From Salvator merianae (lineage: Eukaryota; Chordata; Lepidosauria; Squamata; Teiidae), in contig QVOM02000029.1 in the NCBI GenBank assembly GCA_003586115.2, positions 32,208,625-32,272,624 of the forward strand: a stretch of 64,000 bases of DNA. The letters are read 5' to 3'. Below are positions 46,414-58,016 of this stretch, in pieces. Below the pieces are notes generated by a model. That model saw only the letters and a program-made list of their open reading frames with translations. It was not told the DNA's origin and ran no database searches. How positions within the stretch are numbered: position 1 is the first letter of the stretch; every line of letters starts with the position of its first letter. The position numbers and the translations under genes were made by a program.

Positions 46414-49400
46414 TTCCTTCCTTCCTTCCTTCCTTCCTTCCTTCCTTTCTTTCCAGGTGCCCTGTCCACTTTGTGACTGGGGTTAAGGGACTGTCTTACT
46501 GTTGGGCCAAAGAGACATAGCAGGTTGCTATTGGTGTATCTTTCATCGCACTGTCCAACAACGTCCGTGTCTGAGCTGATGGAGATTGTCTCAGATGTGA
46601 TGTTGAAGGCCCCCTGCATTAGCAGTGCTAAGGAATTTCAATTTCCATACTGAGGATGTCACTTCTAGGCCATCTTAAGACTTCATAACGTCCATGACAA
46701 TCATGGGGCTCTCAGTATGCCATTGGCTCATCTCACGTTGCAAGATATATGTTTGATCTAGTCTTTGCAACAGAATGGGAGGATGATAATCCATTGGTTG
46801 GTGGTCTTGTAGTGAGTCTATTGTCATTGTCAGATAATTTCCTGGTGAAATTTGGTCTTATGGTCTCAGTTCCCCACTGCAGGGGTGATGGACCTATTGA
46901 GATGGTCCACCTTCGGAGAACTATAGAATCCAATGGATTTCTGATGGCTCTGTGGGAATTTCCAGTTGACATGGCTGGTGGCCCTGTTGAGGTTCTGGTC
47001 TTACTTTAGAATCATGAGATGGTTAGAGCTATTGCCATGATCACTCCCAAGCACCCTTGGAGATCCTGCAGAGTTTGTAAGGTTCTTGAGTATAGCGAGG
47101 AGCTATGTGCAATGAAACAGGAGCGGCAACAGTTAGAGCACAAGTGGCATAACTCCTAGTGTGATTCTGATCAAACTCTGATAAGAGCACACTATGTGCC
47201 TACCATGGGGCAGCGACAGCTTCTCTGCCTCCGTTGAACTTGAAGGGGGCATTAAGCAGAGCAGTTAAAGGGCTGTTGCCATCTAGCTGTAAGGATCCAT
47301 CTGTATCACCGTTGGAGGTTTATTGTGATACATTTGCAAGGTACTTTCAGGACAAAGTTGCACAGATGTGCATGGAATTGGACTCCATAATTGGAAGTGG
47401 TTCAGTGGAGGTGTCTGAAGCGCTATCTGGTCCTGTTATTTTGGATCAATTTAAATTATTGTGGTCTGAGGAAGTGGACAAGCTGCTAGCAGGGGTTCAG
47501 CCAGCCACTTTTTGTCTTGATCCTTGTCTATCATGGCTAATAAAAATAGCCTAGGAGGTATGGCTGGGTGGGTACAGAGAGTGATAAATGTCTTGTTGTG
47601 AGAGAAGGAGGTAGCTCTCAAGGAAGCTATGGTGCTTCCTCTCCTTAAGAGATCCTCTCTGGATCCAAAGGTGCTAAATACTATTGCCCAATTGTTAATA
47701 TCCTCTTTTTAAGCAAGTTCCTAGAGAGAGTGGTGGTGATCCAGCTGCAGGCATGCTTGAAGGAAAATGATTACCTAGACCTATTGCAATCTGTTTTGAG
47801 GTAAAGTTACAGCACTGAGACTGCTTTGGTTGTCCTGATAGAGTATCTTTATTGAGAGAGGGATAGGGGCAATGCAACCCTGTTGGTTCTCTTTGATCTC
47901 TCAGCAGCTTTTGATACCATCGACCATGGTATTTTGTTGGAGCAACTTTGGGGACTAGGACTTGAAGGCACTGTTCTACAGTGGTTTTCTTCCTTTCTCC
48001 AGGACAGATTCCAGAAGGTAGCTATGGGGATTTTTCATTCAATACCTTGGGAGCTATCAGGTAGGGCTCCCCAGAGGCCAGTTCTGTCCCCTATGCTCTT
48101 CAACAACTACAAGAAGCTGCTTGGAGAGGCTATCTAGAGATTTGGAGTGAGGTGCCATCAGTACACTGATGTCACTCAACTCTTATCTCTCCATGTGGAG
48201 GCACGGTGGTGCAGGTGGCTAAGGCACTGATCTTTCAATAGGAGGATCGGAGTTCAAGGCCCCTGTCTGCCGTGTAGAGGGGATGAGTGCCCTCTACTGG
48301 CCTCTAGCTCCAGCCAACCTAGCTGTTAGAAAGCAAGTAATTGCAAGTAGATAAACAGGGAGCATCACATTGTGTGATGCGGAAGATAGACAGATGTAAG
48401 CCTTCGGGCGAAAAATAACCTTGTAAGCCGCTTTGAGTCAGCTTCGGCTGAGAAAAGCGGGGTATAAAAACCAAGTTCTTCTTCTTCTCCTTCTCCTTCT
48501 TCTCCTTCTTCTTCTTCTTCTTCTTCTTCTTCTTCTTCTTCCATTTGTTCTGAGTCAAAAGAGGCAATGGAGATGCTTGATTGCTGTCTGGAGGCAGTAA
48601 TGGGCTGGATGTGGACCAATAAATTAAAACTTAATCCAAATAAGAGAGAGATAATATATGTTGGGAATTACCCAATTCTGGATGGAGTTGTTTTGCCCCA
48701 GAAAAAATGGGTAGATGATCTGAGGGTGCTTCTAGATTCATTGCTTGAGCTTCACTGCTTGAGGCTGAGGCAATGGCAATAGCCAATCTATCTCTGATTG
48801 GTTTGACATTTTCAACTTTTCCTGGATAACAATGATTTGGCAACAGTGATCCACACTTTGGTAACTTCCAGACTAGGCTATTGTAATGTGATCTACATGG
48901 GGCTACCCTGAAGATGGTCAGGAAGCTGGAACTAGTCTAAAATGCAACAGCTTGACTGCTGATGAGAGTTTCTGCTTGGACACATATCACTCTGGTCCTA
49001 AAACATCTGTACTGGTTACCTATTTGTTACCAAGCACGATTCAAGGTGTTGATATTGACATACAAAGCCTTAAATGGCTTGGCCCCCAAATATCTAAAGG
49101 AGTGCCTTCTTCCATACAGATCTGCCAAGCCATTAAGATCAGAAGAGGAGTCCCTTCTTATAGTTCTACTACCCACAGAGGCACGAAGGGTGGTGAAATG
49201 CAAGATGGCCTTCTCTGTGGTGGCTCTCAGGCTTTGGAACAGCCTACCTCTGGAGATATACTAGGCACCAATGTTATATGGTTTCCAGTGCCTGATTAAA
49301 ACATATTTCTTCAGCCTTGCCTTTAATGTTTAGCTTCCTCTGAATGTAGTCCTGCCAGTGAGGGATTATATTGTGATATGTTTTTATTCTGTTTTTATTA

Positions 49401-52400
49401 ATATTGTTTTTTATTGAGTGTAGTGACCCACTCTGGGATCTTCAGGGAAAAGGTGGGATACACATGTAATGAAATAAACAAATAAATTTAGATTTTAGGC
49501 TAAGCTTAAGATGTTTTTCTTTGCCCCATATTATAGTCATCTTTGTTGTTGCCGAAGCTATTTTCAAACCCTTGCAGTTTGCCTGGAAGACAGCGTGCCT
49601 GTTACTACTCAGTTTTTCTTTAAAATATGCATGGAAGAGGTATATTTTGTGTATGATCTGGGATGCTTACCTAGTTGTTGAAATAGAGCCTGACCAGTTT
49701 CCTCCTACAGTGCTACCCCTCAGCTTCTTCCTCATGGACAATTAACATTCATGGGAAGATCATTGCACTGTTGAACAAATTTTATACATTGTTCTCTGCA
49801 TTAGTTGCTTGTGTAACTGGTAATTTTAATGTTTGAAAAAAACATATATGCCTCCTCCTTCCCATGGCATATGATAGTAAACTGCACAAAATATTTGTTC
49901 TCAAATATTATTATTTTACAGAGATGTCTGTCAGATGTGGAAGATGCTGCCACTAGACTTACAATGACAAGATTTGCCCTACGGCCAGTACAGGCTCAAG
50001 CAAAATCCCCTTGTAATGAGTTTTTGACACCTTTAAGGTGCAGTCCTGTTCTTCAGTCAGCTAGTAAACAAGAAGCATACATAAAGGTGGGTAAGCATAA
50101 TCTTCATGCATATCTGAGAAGGAAATAGATTTTTCACAGTTAATACTGTATAAGAGATATCAGATGCACATGAAATTTTATAAGAAACATTGAGTAAAGG
50201 TTTAAGGATTTCTAGCAATAATAATATAATAGTAGTTGTGGTAGTAGTATGCATATTGCTGTGGCCCTCTGTATGTGTGCAGAGGTTTGGGGATCTTTTT
50301 GGTTCTTGCAGACAAGCAACTGGTAGGTGATCCTTAGAGGAAGGGAAAATAACCAACCAGGTCCTTAAATGTTAATAAATGTTAAACATTTATTAAAAGT
50401 AAAATTAGAACAATTCAAAAATGTTCTAAGATAGGTTTAAATGATACAAGAAACAACATAAAGTTTTAGTAATCGATAACTGACTTAACTTTTCTAGATT
50501 ACCTAAGGAAGTAGGGAAAGAAGCCTGAAAGAAGCCACAGTACAGAGAATAGGATCCAGGAATCAGTGCAGCAAGTTTAATTGGAATGAAAGAGTAGTTT
50601 TTCTTTTAAATCTTAGGTGAAGTAACTTGGGCTTCCCTTAATCAAACCTAATTAGTTGGTGTTCCTACAAAAGCACGTTTCTCTTCTATAAAATTCCTAA
50701 AGCTTCATATTTACCTTTCCATAGACTTCTAAAATGGAGAAAGTAGCCAGAAATTGAAGCAAGTTTCCAAGCTGTCCATCTGTGGATATAAGTGTGTGTA
50801 TGTGTGAGTTGGGGTCCCTTTTTATAGGGCAAAATATAGCTCAAAGCACACCTTGGACTAGTACTCTGCAAGCATCTGAGCAATGAGTAGACAAGATCCA
50901 GGAACTTTTAAGGAAGGAGAGAAGGTTTTCTGTTAAACAAGGGAACCAGGATTCCAAAGCAATGGCTAAATTTGCATCTGACTCTCTCCCGACACCTGGG
51001 TATACTAATTTTTCTAGTTTTGCTTGTAGAAGGACAAAAGGGGTGATTCTTGGACAAACCCAAACAATCTTGGAACAGGAAGAGATGCTTCCTGAGCTCT
51101 CCTTTCAGATTAAAATAATTTCAGACAGGAATGCAAGACAAAGTTTTGCCAGATCAGTTTATCTAGTTAACATCAGAATTTGCTACATTAAATTACTGTA
51201 ATAATCACTGCAGGATGCACAGCATTAACCTTTGAATTTCTGATACCAGGCTCAGGATTACCTTATCTCCCAAGTAGAATCTAACTTCATTTACTTAAGA
51301 AAAACCAAATAAAAGGTGCTAGTTAAATAGAATCTTTGCTTGCAGTTTACTTTTAATATCACATCTCTGTATCTTATTGATGAGGTTTTGTTTTATTTAT
51401 CATGACCTGTAATATAGTCAGCATTTACAGAAAACAAACTAGAGCCAGCAGATAAGGGGGTGAATCAGTGGTTATATTTCACACAGCTAATTAGCTTTTT
51501 GGTGGTAGGGAGGGTGTAAGGTCAAGCTCATAGTTTCGCAATGTTTCATTATTCCTTTTCAGCACCCATTGTTATACATTAACTGTACAAGGATATGCTT
51601 TTAATATAGAAATTTTGGAGCATTACTGTAACAGCAAAAGTAGTAGTAGTAATATTAAAATTTATTATAACCCCAAACCAGTACAGTTTAAGTTGAAGAA
51701 CTGTAATAAGGACAATTAATTTAGAGAAAAATAAAAGTTGATATTAATAACTTTTCCCTACTAGCCACGTCCTTAATAGTAACAGTTTAACATCTCGTGT
51801 CCTTGTATGTTGTCATACAAAACAATACTTTTTAATTTTTTTTTATTAAATTAAGGATTTACAGATTAGAAATGTACATAGCACTGTTCATCTCGGGGGG
51901 GGGAGGGCTTATGTGTGTTGTGTTGGTTGATGACTTAATGCCTGTAGCAGAGAGAGAGGGGGCAGATTCCCTTGGAAGATGAATGATTTTGCTTGGTTTA
52001 TCTTATCTTACTATGATTGTGTGAAAATAATTCCCATCTGTTTCAATTTAGAAATTGAATAATATAAAAACAAGGTAGGTAGTGGCCTTAGACTTATAGG
52101 ATATATGAGTTAGATGGGACTTTGGACATGATTTAGGCTAGCTCCTTACTCAGTGTAGGAATCTGTTAAACCATTCCCCAAGAGATGGCTATTTTTCTCC
52201 AGTTCCCTTCTACCACCACCTCTCAAATAAATTCTTATCTCAAATTATTGCAAATTATACCTCTGTAAGTGGGTGGCTTCTCCTTAGGTGTCTTTTATTG
52301 CTATTAACATAGTTGAACCGGTTGGGGGTGTTAATTATAGATTTCAATTGCTTCACTAGTCTTCCCATCTGGAAGGAAGTCTTGAGTGGGGTACCACAGA

Positions 52401-53020
52401 GCTGTGTCCTAGGCTGTGTGCTGTTCAACATTTTTATAAAAAACTTGGATGAGAAAGTTGAAGGGATGCTAAGGAGATATGCAGATAACAAAAAGCTAAG
52501 TGGGCTGGTTAATTATTTGGTGGAGATGGAGAAGACTCATAGATATAGACAAGCTTGAACAGTTCAAAAACGTCCAGTATGGGAAAGTTTATTAATGTAT
52601 TCAGTATCCAACTGACTGTTCTACTGCTTAGTGTTTGTTGCAGCCACAAAATTCCTCCTAATATCTAGCTTGAATATCTTTGTTGCTAGTTTCATTCCAT
52701 TGGTCAATATGTATGAACAGAACCTAAATGTATAATCAAAATTCTAAATGGTGTCTATTCTTTTGGTATAGGTTGCCCAAACTCTATTCAGTGACGAAGC
52801 TTTAAAACCCTGTCCAAAGTGTCGGTGTCCTGCTAAATACCAATCTTTTAAAAAGCGGGGGCTCTGTAGTCGGGAAGATTGTGCATTTGATTTTTGTATT
52901 TTATGTCTGTGTGCCTTCCATGGGTCAAGAGACTGTAATACTTCATCTGCCAAACGACAAAACAACAAAGATGCTCTACCAGGAAGTGCCAAAAGCAAGA
53001 GAAACTTAAAACGTCTCTAA
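43224..53020 (+). CDS. FBXO43: FBXO43 (Emi2/Erp1), complete, 4 coding exons
   Basis: Emi2 is the cytostatic factor that inhibits the APC/C ubiquitin ligase and holds eggs in metaphase II; it also acts in male meiosis. Exons 43224-44710 (ATG at 43242), 45390-45492, 49922-50086 and 52772-53020 join in phase to 661 residues, close to the 650-710 usual for the family. Visible in order: DSGYNES (40-46), the DSGx3S type beta-TrCP phosphodegron; serine-rich segments with CaMKII/Plk-type candidates RTST (203-206) and RRLST (353-357); a degenerate F-box (about 464-506, ending [10 protein letters not shown]); the zinc-binding region (C593, C596, C598, C611, C616, C621, C624, C626, H629, C634); and the C-terminal RL tail (660-661) that docks on the APC/C. 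No frameshift or stop is seen. Confidence 0.97.
44711..45389 (+). other. FBXO43 intron between coding exons 1 and 2
   Basis: No repeat or other feature recognised. Confidence 0.6.
45390..45492 (+). CDS. FBXO43: FBXO43 coding exon 2 (end of F-box)
   Basis: This 103-base exon, acceptor TTTGTTTCAG and donor AAAG/GTAACA, completes a serine codon and encodes [15 protein letters not shown] followed by a basic run (NRRRR) and [11 protein letters not shown]. The W-x-x-x-S-x-x-W-R-E pattern is the last helix of an F-box. Confidence 0.96.
45664..45807. mobile_element. GC-rich foldback element
   Basis: CAGCGGCCGGTGACTTTAAG at the left pairs with the right arm CTTAAAGCCGCCAGCCGCTG. The pairing continues inward through GTGTTTGCGTCCTG against CAGGACGCAAACAC, giving imperfect arms of about 40 bases. 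The centre is GC-rich and unlike the AT-rich intron around it. It has no coding capacity and sits 170 bases after the FBXO43 exon 2 donor. Confidence 0.7.
46354..46455 (+). repeat. (TTTC)n(TTCC)n microsatellite
   Basis: About 55 bases of TTTC units followed by about 40 bases of TTCC units, about 100 bases in all, inside the L2-like LINE. Open frames over it are artefacts of the repeat. Confidence 0.95.
48190..48545 (+). repeat. tRNA-derived SINE with (CTT)n tail, nested in L2-like LINE
   Basis: The head GGTGCAGGTGGCTAAGGCAC resembles an A box and GATCGGAGTTCAAGGCCC a B box. The body ends AAGCCGCTTTGAGTCAGCTT, then AGAAAAGCGGGGTATAAAAA and a CTT array at about 48475-48541. The LINE reads up to CTTATCTCTCC before it and resumes at CCATTTGTTCTGAG after it. 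Confidence 0.75.
49500..49920 (+). other. FBXO43 intron 2 end, no feature seen
   Basis: Unique-looking sequence up to the exon 3 acceptor. No splice-bounded extra exon was recognised. Confidence 0.5.
49922..50086 (+). CDS. FBXO43: FBXO43 coding exon 3
   Basis: This 165-base, phase-0 exon (55 codons) has acceptor TTATTTTACAG and donor AAAG/GTGGGT. It encodes [15 protein letters not shown], then [12 protein letters not shown] and [10 protein letters not shown], the linker between the F-box and the zinc-binding region. Confidence 0.95.
50087..52290 (+). other. FBXO43 intron 3, mostly unidentified
   Basis: AT-rich sequence with no long frame and no repeat I could name; a G run (GGGGGGGGAGGG) is near 51896. 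Confidence 0.4.
52300..52560 (+). repeat. CR1 LINE reverse transcriptase fragment
   Basis: The plus strand encodes [20 protein letters not shown], then [23 protein letters not shown] in one frame; GVPQ...LF NIFIND and the degenerate YADN in place of the catalytic YADD are the CR1 RT palm. It is in FBXO43 intron 3, 200 bases before the last exon. Confidence 0.75.
52772..53020 (+). CDS. FBXO43: FBXO43 last exon (zinc-binding region, RL tail)
   Basis: The acceptor TTTTGGTATAG ends at 52771 and the TAA stop is at 53018-53020. The exon encodes 82 residues including [26 protein letters not shown] and SRDC, the in-between-RING-like zinc-binding region that blocks APC/C chain formation, followed by a basic serine-rich tail ending in LKRL. 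The ligand spacing matches Emi1/Emi2 proteins. Confidence 0.97.
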   Translation, partial: VAQTLFSDEALKPCPKCRCPAKYQSFKKRGLCSREDCAFDFCILCLCAFHGSRDCNTSSAKRQNNKDALPGSAKSKRNLKRL

Positions 53021-53261
53021 ATATCTTTGAATGAATGAAATTATTTCCCTTCCCTTGCAATTCTCTTATATAAGTAACACTTTTAAAAATAATTATGCAT
53101 TTGAAAATATAAATAATAATTCTTACCACTAATCAAGTTATTAATTCTCTGTATAAATAACATTAGCTTGACTTTTGATACAATTTTGAAAAGATTGAAA
53201 AGAAATTTTAATTTTTTTTGTCTTGGTGTTTGTCACTGTGGCAGACATTCAATAATATTTC

Positions 53262-53267
53262 AATAAA
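53262..53267 (+). terminator. FBXO43: FBXO43 polyadenylation signal
   Basis: AATAAA occurs 242 bases past the FBXO43 stop codon in an AT-rich 3' UTR. Other AATAAA-like hexamers follow near 53378, so a slightly longer 3' UTR is possible. Confidence 0.6.
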
Positions 53268-54224
53268 GTAACATACTTCTCAATATTTCTAACAATTTTT
53301 TTCCTGGAATTTTAAATACAATTCTTGTTACAGTGACAAATTGAAAAAAATTAAGCATTTGTGTTCTTATATTTTTAATAAAATATTTTAAACCATTGCA
53401 TTATTAGTATAGTAATACATACAACAGATATCAAGTAAAACTTATTTACTAATTCATAGCTGTTTTCTTAATACCATGAATTGCTATTATTCATAATGAT
53501 ATTGTTATTATAGGCGTTTGACATATTTTGGGGAGAAAATAGAGCAGATGGCCAGGTGCTGAATGTGTTCTGATCATTCTGATAGCTGGTATGGCAGCTG
53601 AACTTCTGGCAGGAGAAGTTAAGCTGAATCCATAATTGTAAGAGCTGATTCACATTGGCCTGATCCTACAAAGTGTACATGAGTCTTATTACTGGATCAT
53701 GCTGCTTGTTTGCTATTGCACTGGAAGATAAAACAGAATGGATACCTGGCTACAAAATCTGCTCCCAACAGCATTCTGGAGGCCAGTACCTGCATGAAGA
53801 GGTAAGTAAAACAGGCTACAGCAGTCCCCAAGGGTAGAAACCAGAAGGACTGCATAAAGGCAACAACTTATTTGTCAGCTATTCTGAAACTCCTCTTCTG
53901 CAAGTTTTTGTTATTTTGAGATTGGTGGCAGTATTTAAGTCACCAATTATGTACTGGGTACAAGGTAATAAGCCTTTAGGGATAAGAAGCAGCAGATGAA
54001 GTTAGTTTGGTCTAGATATTTGGACAGTCTGCTGTGTTTTGATCCTTTCCCCATCCAAACAAATGGAGTTTGTCCCGTTGGCCTATTTTTGTGCCTACTA
54101 TTGCTGCTTCACTGCCAGATAGGTCAACAAGATAGGGTGACTGTTAATGGTAATAGAAGGGGATATGACTCTGAAGTCCAATTGCTGAGACACTAAGTAG
54201 GGTAAGCTGTATGCTCATGTCCTG

Positions 54225-54330
54225 TAGTGATATTCCTTGTGTAGCTGGTTGGCTATTATGAGAACAGACTGCTATATCAGATAATCCATGGGTCTGATCC
54301 AGTGCTGCATTTCATACATTCTTCTCCATG
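54225..54330 (+). repeat. CR1-type 3' module
   Basis: GGTTGGCTATTATGAGAACA, then GACTGCTATATCAGATAATC and GGTCTGATCCAGTGCTGC. A decayed version of the CR1 3' module seen at 2.55 and 2.9 kb. Confidence 0.45.
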
Positions 54331-54489
54331 ATTCAGTTCTGAACTAGGTAGTTTTGTATATTGAGCTTATTCAGATCCTTGGGATTTGGACTGGATGATG
54401 CCAAGGACCATATGTAGCAATGCAACATGCCATTTAAGGCAACAGCATTAGAACTCACATCAACTTTATACATCCTTTCCCTTCCTAGG

Positions 54490-56030
54490 ACCACTGACTC
54501 TGAATCTTCAACCTTGCCTGTTTTTCCTGTTTAGAGTCGTTATTGTGCTGTCAACATGTACAGAAAAGTGACACTTAAGCTGTTAAAGGTTCATACCTTG
54601 GGTGAGGGCAGCTGCAAAGTTAGTGTGGCTGCCCAAACTGAATACTTGATTAAATTAATGCAACCTGTTAACATGAGTTAGACAGTCTGAATGTTGCCTA
54701 ATACCTTGTTTACCCCACTTCTTTTCTCACCTGCTCCCAGTGTAGGGTTTGGGGTATAAAGAATAGGTCCCTTTGTCCACTCAGCGTCTCTTGTGCTCCG
54801 TGGGGTCCACTGCTGTCATTTTTTGAATCGTCTCTCATCATCTCAATGTCTGCTGCTATGTCTTTTGCACTCCACTTCATCTTGACCATCCCTGCAACAA
54901 GCTGAACTTTGTATGCTGGGTGCTTGTGTTTTAGAGAGCTGCAGGCTTGCTACTTTGCAGAGATCACTTCAGAGACTAGGCTCACTCTTGCCTCTTACAG
55001 GATTGTTGCATAATTGTCCCAGTGTACCATTTCCACTTGTAGCAAGGGCAAATCATGGGCCATGCATCTAATCAAGCTTACTTGATATCTCACAAGACTG
55101 AGCTCTTGGGGACAAGCAAGACCAATTAACATGCTGATATTCAGGACCCTATACCTCATTTCACTGGAACACAGGGATGAGAAGTTAGTGAACAAACTGG
55201 TGCTTCTACCTGCTCCTGAAGTCAGTCATTCCAAGCACTATGATCGTCCCACTTGATTGCGTGTGTGTGTGTGTGTGAGAGAGAGAGAGTGCTTGCAATT
55301 TGATATATTTGTTGATCACTGAGAAGATCTCAAGAAAGATATACTTCCATTGTTTCCCAAAATTAGTTGCCTCCCTTCCTCCTTCCACTGCCTTCCTTCT
55401 CACTGCAAATTTAAAGTTCTCTTCTCTCCTGCTCCTATACTTTTAAAAGCATCTCTTAGTTAAACAAACTTTTCCTGTAATGAAAAGGAAGATTGTGGCT
55501 GGGCCTGGTTGCCCCAATTCATTTCAGAGGCACAGCTGATGGAGTGTGTGGGGGAATAGTAATTGATGGGATTCGAATTGGTGGAATCACAGGGGAAATG
55601 TTTGTTGAATTGAGGGGCTCCAACCTGCAGCGCCACTTCTCCCCAGAGGCAAAAATACTAGAAACTTAACTTTATCTTCCCATGGAACTCTGCCTGCGTA
55701 TGCCTAGCAACCAACTTCTGATTGGCTAGAAAAAAACCTCACACAGTGTGTCTGCTGCTTGGCATTAAGCCCAAGTGGCAGTGAAAATTTTTTGCTTTAT
55801 TTTTGGTTGGTGTTACAGTCAACTCTTGGTTCCTGGCTGACAGGAAACCTTTTGTCTCTTCCATAGCCAAAGTTATAATTTTCCCTTAATACCTGTTACA
55901 AATCAAGTTGCCGACTACCATTTGGCTAATTTGCCCCAAAGTAAAAGTGTTTCATTGTTGCAATCTTTGCCACTTGTGTTGTAATAAAGTTATTTTCTGT
56001 GTGCTTTTACATTTCAATAAAGAAACTTGG
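54490..56030 (+). repeat. Unclassified repeat, copy 2 (sense), LTR-like
   Basis: Matches copy 1 (24010-25040, antisense) in ordered blocks: TTGCCTGTTTTTCCTGTTTA near 54513, CACTGAGAAGATC near 55317, GAATTGAGGGGCTC at 55607-55620 and CTGGCTGACAGGAAA at 55833-55847. About 380 bases between 54640 and 54930 have no counterpart in copy 1 and include a TATA-like box (TATAAA, 54755-54760). Two AATAAA signals lie at 55983-55988 and 56016-56021. TATA followed by AATAAA and no frame suggests a solo LTR, but terminal TG/CA ends and target duplication were not found. Confidence 0.55.
55259..55289 (+). repeat. (GT)n(GA)n microsatellite
   Basis: About nine GT units followed by GA units, inside the unclassified repeat; copy 1 has a shorter GT/GA stretch at the same relative place (TGTGTGTGAGAG on its own strand). 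Confidence 0.9.
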
Positions 56031-56059
56031 TATTAAGAATGGCCAAGTGTTTCCTCTCC

Positions 56060-57855
56060 CTTGGGATTGGCTGCAAACAATTATCAGTGAAACTAAACTC
56101 TTAGTCCAAAAATCCTGCATGCATGTGTATACAGCGCCAGACACATGTATGAAGGCAGTTCCTAGTTCCTATAAGAGTAGCTAGGTGGTCTTTCTTGGTT
56201 TTGTCCCCAAGACAACAAAAACTAGTACCCAGATACTCGGACGGAGATGAACACATCCAACTGCTCAACAAACAGGATCACTGAGGCAACACAACAATAA
56301 ACAAGAAATATAACTGAAGAAAACTTTAAGTGACTTTCAGGTGAAGGGTGGGATATAAATACTGAAATAAAATAAATACAACAATAAGCTAGATCCCAGA
56401 GGGAAAAAATATACTAGCCTATGGCATGCAAGAAGCACAGGAGAGGCTATTACATAGCCTACCACCAACTATAAGCAATCCTTAGCATTGCAGATGTTAC
56501 ATATTTGGGGAGCAGAATGGGAAACAACTCAGAAAGCTCGGACAATCCAATGCAGCAGTCCTAAGCTACAGATATGGATCGCCATAGCAAGAGATAGTCT
56601 AATCTGATAGAAAATGATCTTGTCATATCACTTCCTGTTTAGATATATGGTATCTTTTCCCCTCTGCAGCATTGGGAGTCTTATTAGAATGATCCACCTC
56701 TCAATCTTAAACAAGGTTAATCAGTATGGTCCAACAGCCCATATCTTGAAGAGTAACAGGTCCCTGTCGGAAGTCTTCCTTTCATCTCACTGGAATACTA
56801 TTTTGGCTTATTTATGAACCAAAATACCACTCAGCGAAGTCAAATGGAGACTTCCAATCGGAGCTTTGCTCCATCCGTGTTTCAGATTCCAGAAGACACT
56901 GGTGCATATTTCTCACTGATGAGTGCTGCTACTGTTTAGGCCATGGAATACCAAATTGGTCTAGGCCCCGTGATCAGTTCTTTTTGGCTCAAAGTTGAAC
57001 AAGAAATTACGAAAACATTGCACGATAACATTGTTTTTACCCCTGAATTATGTCTATTTCACATTTACAGACAAGTAATTCTAACATAAAACATAAATGA
57101 ATACTTACCTTACTTTTTAAAAAAATGTATACTGATTAGTCTTTTGACCATATCAACAATAACATCCATACAGTTAAAATTAGAATTAAAATTAAAATTA
57201 GATAAACAAGTCATTAAACCAACTGTCCCCTAAATATCACCTATGTCAATATGGTCATCTCTGATTTTCATGGAACTTTCTTTTAATAGTAAACCAAAAG
57301 AGTCATTGCATTATCTCGGAGAAATAGTGACTTGTGCTATCAACTTAGTATGCAAGACTTTGGGACCTAGTCATTATGGAACTTATTACCTTTCAATTTC
57401 ATCTGCTGCAAGGCTACAAGCCTCGACAGCCATTTCAAGAACTTTAGTTCCTGCTGTTCGAATTCATGTCTACCTCCAAATCTCCATCAAGTGACAGCTC
57501 CTCAAGAGGTCGCTCCATTCCTCTTCTAATATTTCACTCAGATTACTATTTCCTTGATGCAGCATGGTTATCTGAAACGTATTTCCAAATATGGGCACAA
57601 TTTCTGGTTCTGAGTTGTCTGATTCCATTCTCCTCTTGTATTAATGTTTATTTGCTTAATAAAAATCTTTACAAGAAAAAAAATGGTCTAAGCTATGGAT
57701 GTTGCTTTGAGGAATCTATCTTCCTTCCAGTGGAGTTGGAGTGGATCCACAGATTGCACTGGAAATATTCCTAGAATGCAGATACTTTAGTAGAAAAAAA
57801 GTTAGTATTATTTTCAATATCAGGTTATAAGTCTCTGGAGGTTGGTTGCTAGAAG
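56060..57855. other. Intergenic, no recognisable feature
   Basis: AT-rich; several chance frames of 60-100 codons, none with a recognisable product or splice context. Confidence 0.4.
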
Positions 57856-57862
57856 AGTTACA

Positions 57863-58016
57863 GCCCCTTTCTGCACTGAACCTTACTTTGGATTATATCC
57901 CAGAATAGGAACCTTCCATCCATGCTCAGGGTCTGCTGTAGTCTGCACCAGAAAGTGAATGGCAGGCCCCTATTCTGGGATATAATTCAGAGTAAGGGCC
58001 ACAGTGTGAACAGAGG
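57863..58016. mobile_element. Palindromic MITE, copy C (decayed)
   Basis: CCCCTTTCTGCACTGAACCT and GATTATATCCCAGAATAGGA on the left pair with CCCCTATTCTGGGATATAAT and AGTAAGGGCCACAGTGTGAA on the right. Same family as copies A and B but shorter and more diverged. Confidence 0.7.

Larger units (their letters stand above)
46090..49480 (+). repeat. L2-like LINE, long but dead copy
   Basis: In order on the plus strand: an endonuclease start ([20 protein letters not shown], then [20 protein letters not shown]), more endonuclease text near 46750-47000, RT text at 47883 ([20 protein letters not shown], then [20 protein letters not shown]), RT-distal text at 48567 ([20 protein letters not shown] in shifted frames) and 48962 ([19 protein letters not shown]), then a 3' end with GACCCACTCTGGGATCTTCA and AATAAACAAATAAA. 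It is broken by frameshifts, a CTTT/CCTT array and a SINE at 48.2 kb. It lies in FBXO43 intron 2, sense to the gene. Confidence 0.8.

Noticed and set aside
46215..46619. Lysine/arginine/glutamate-rich 134-codon frame
   Set aside because: Produced by the TTTC/TTCC microsatellite.
48319..48619. Lysine-rich and glutamate-rich frames near 48.5 kb
   Set aside because: Produced by the CTT array at the SINE tail.
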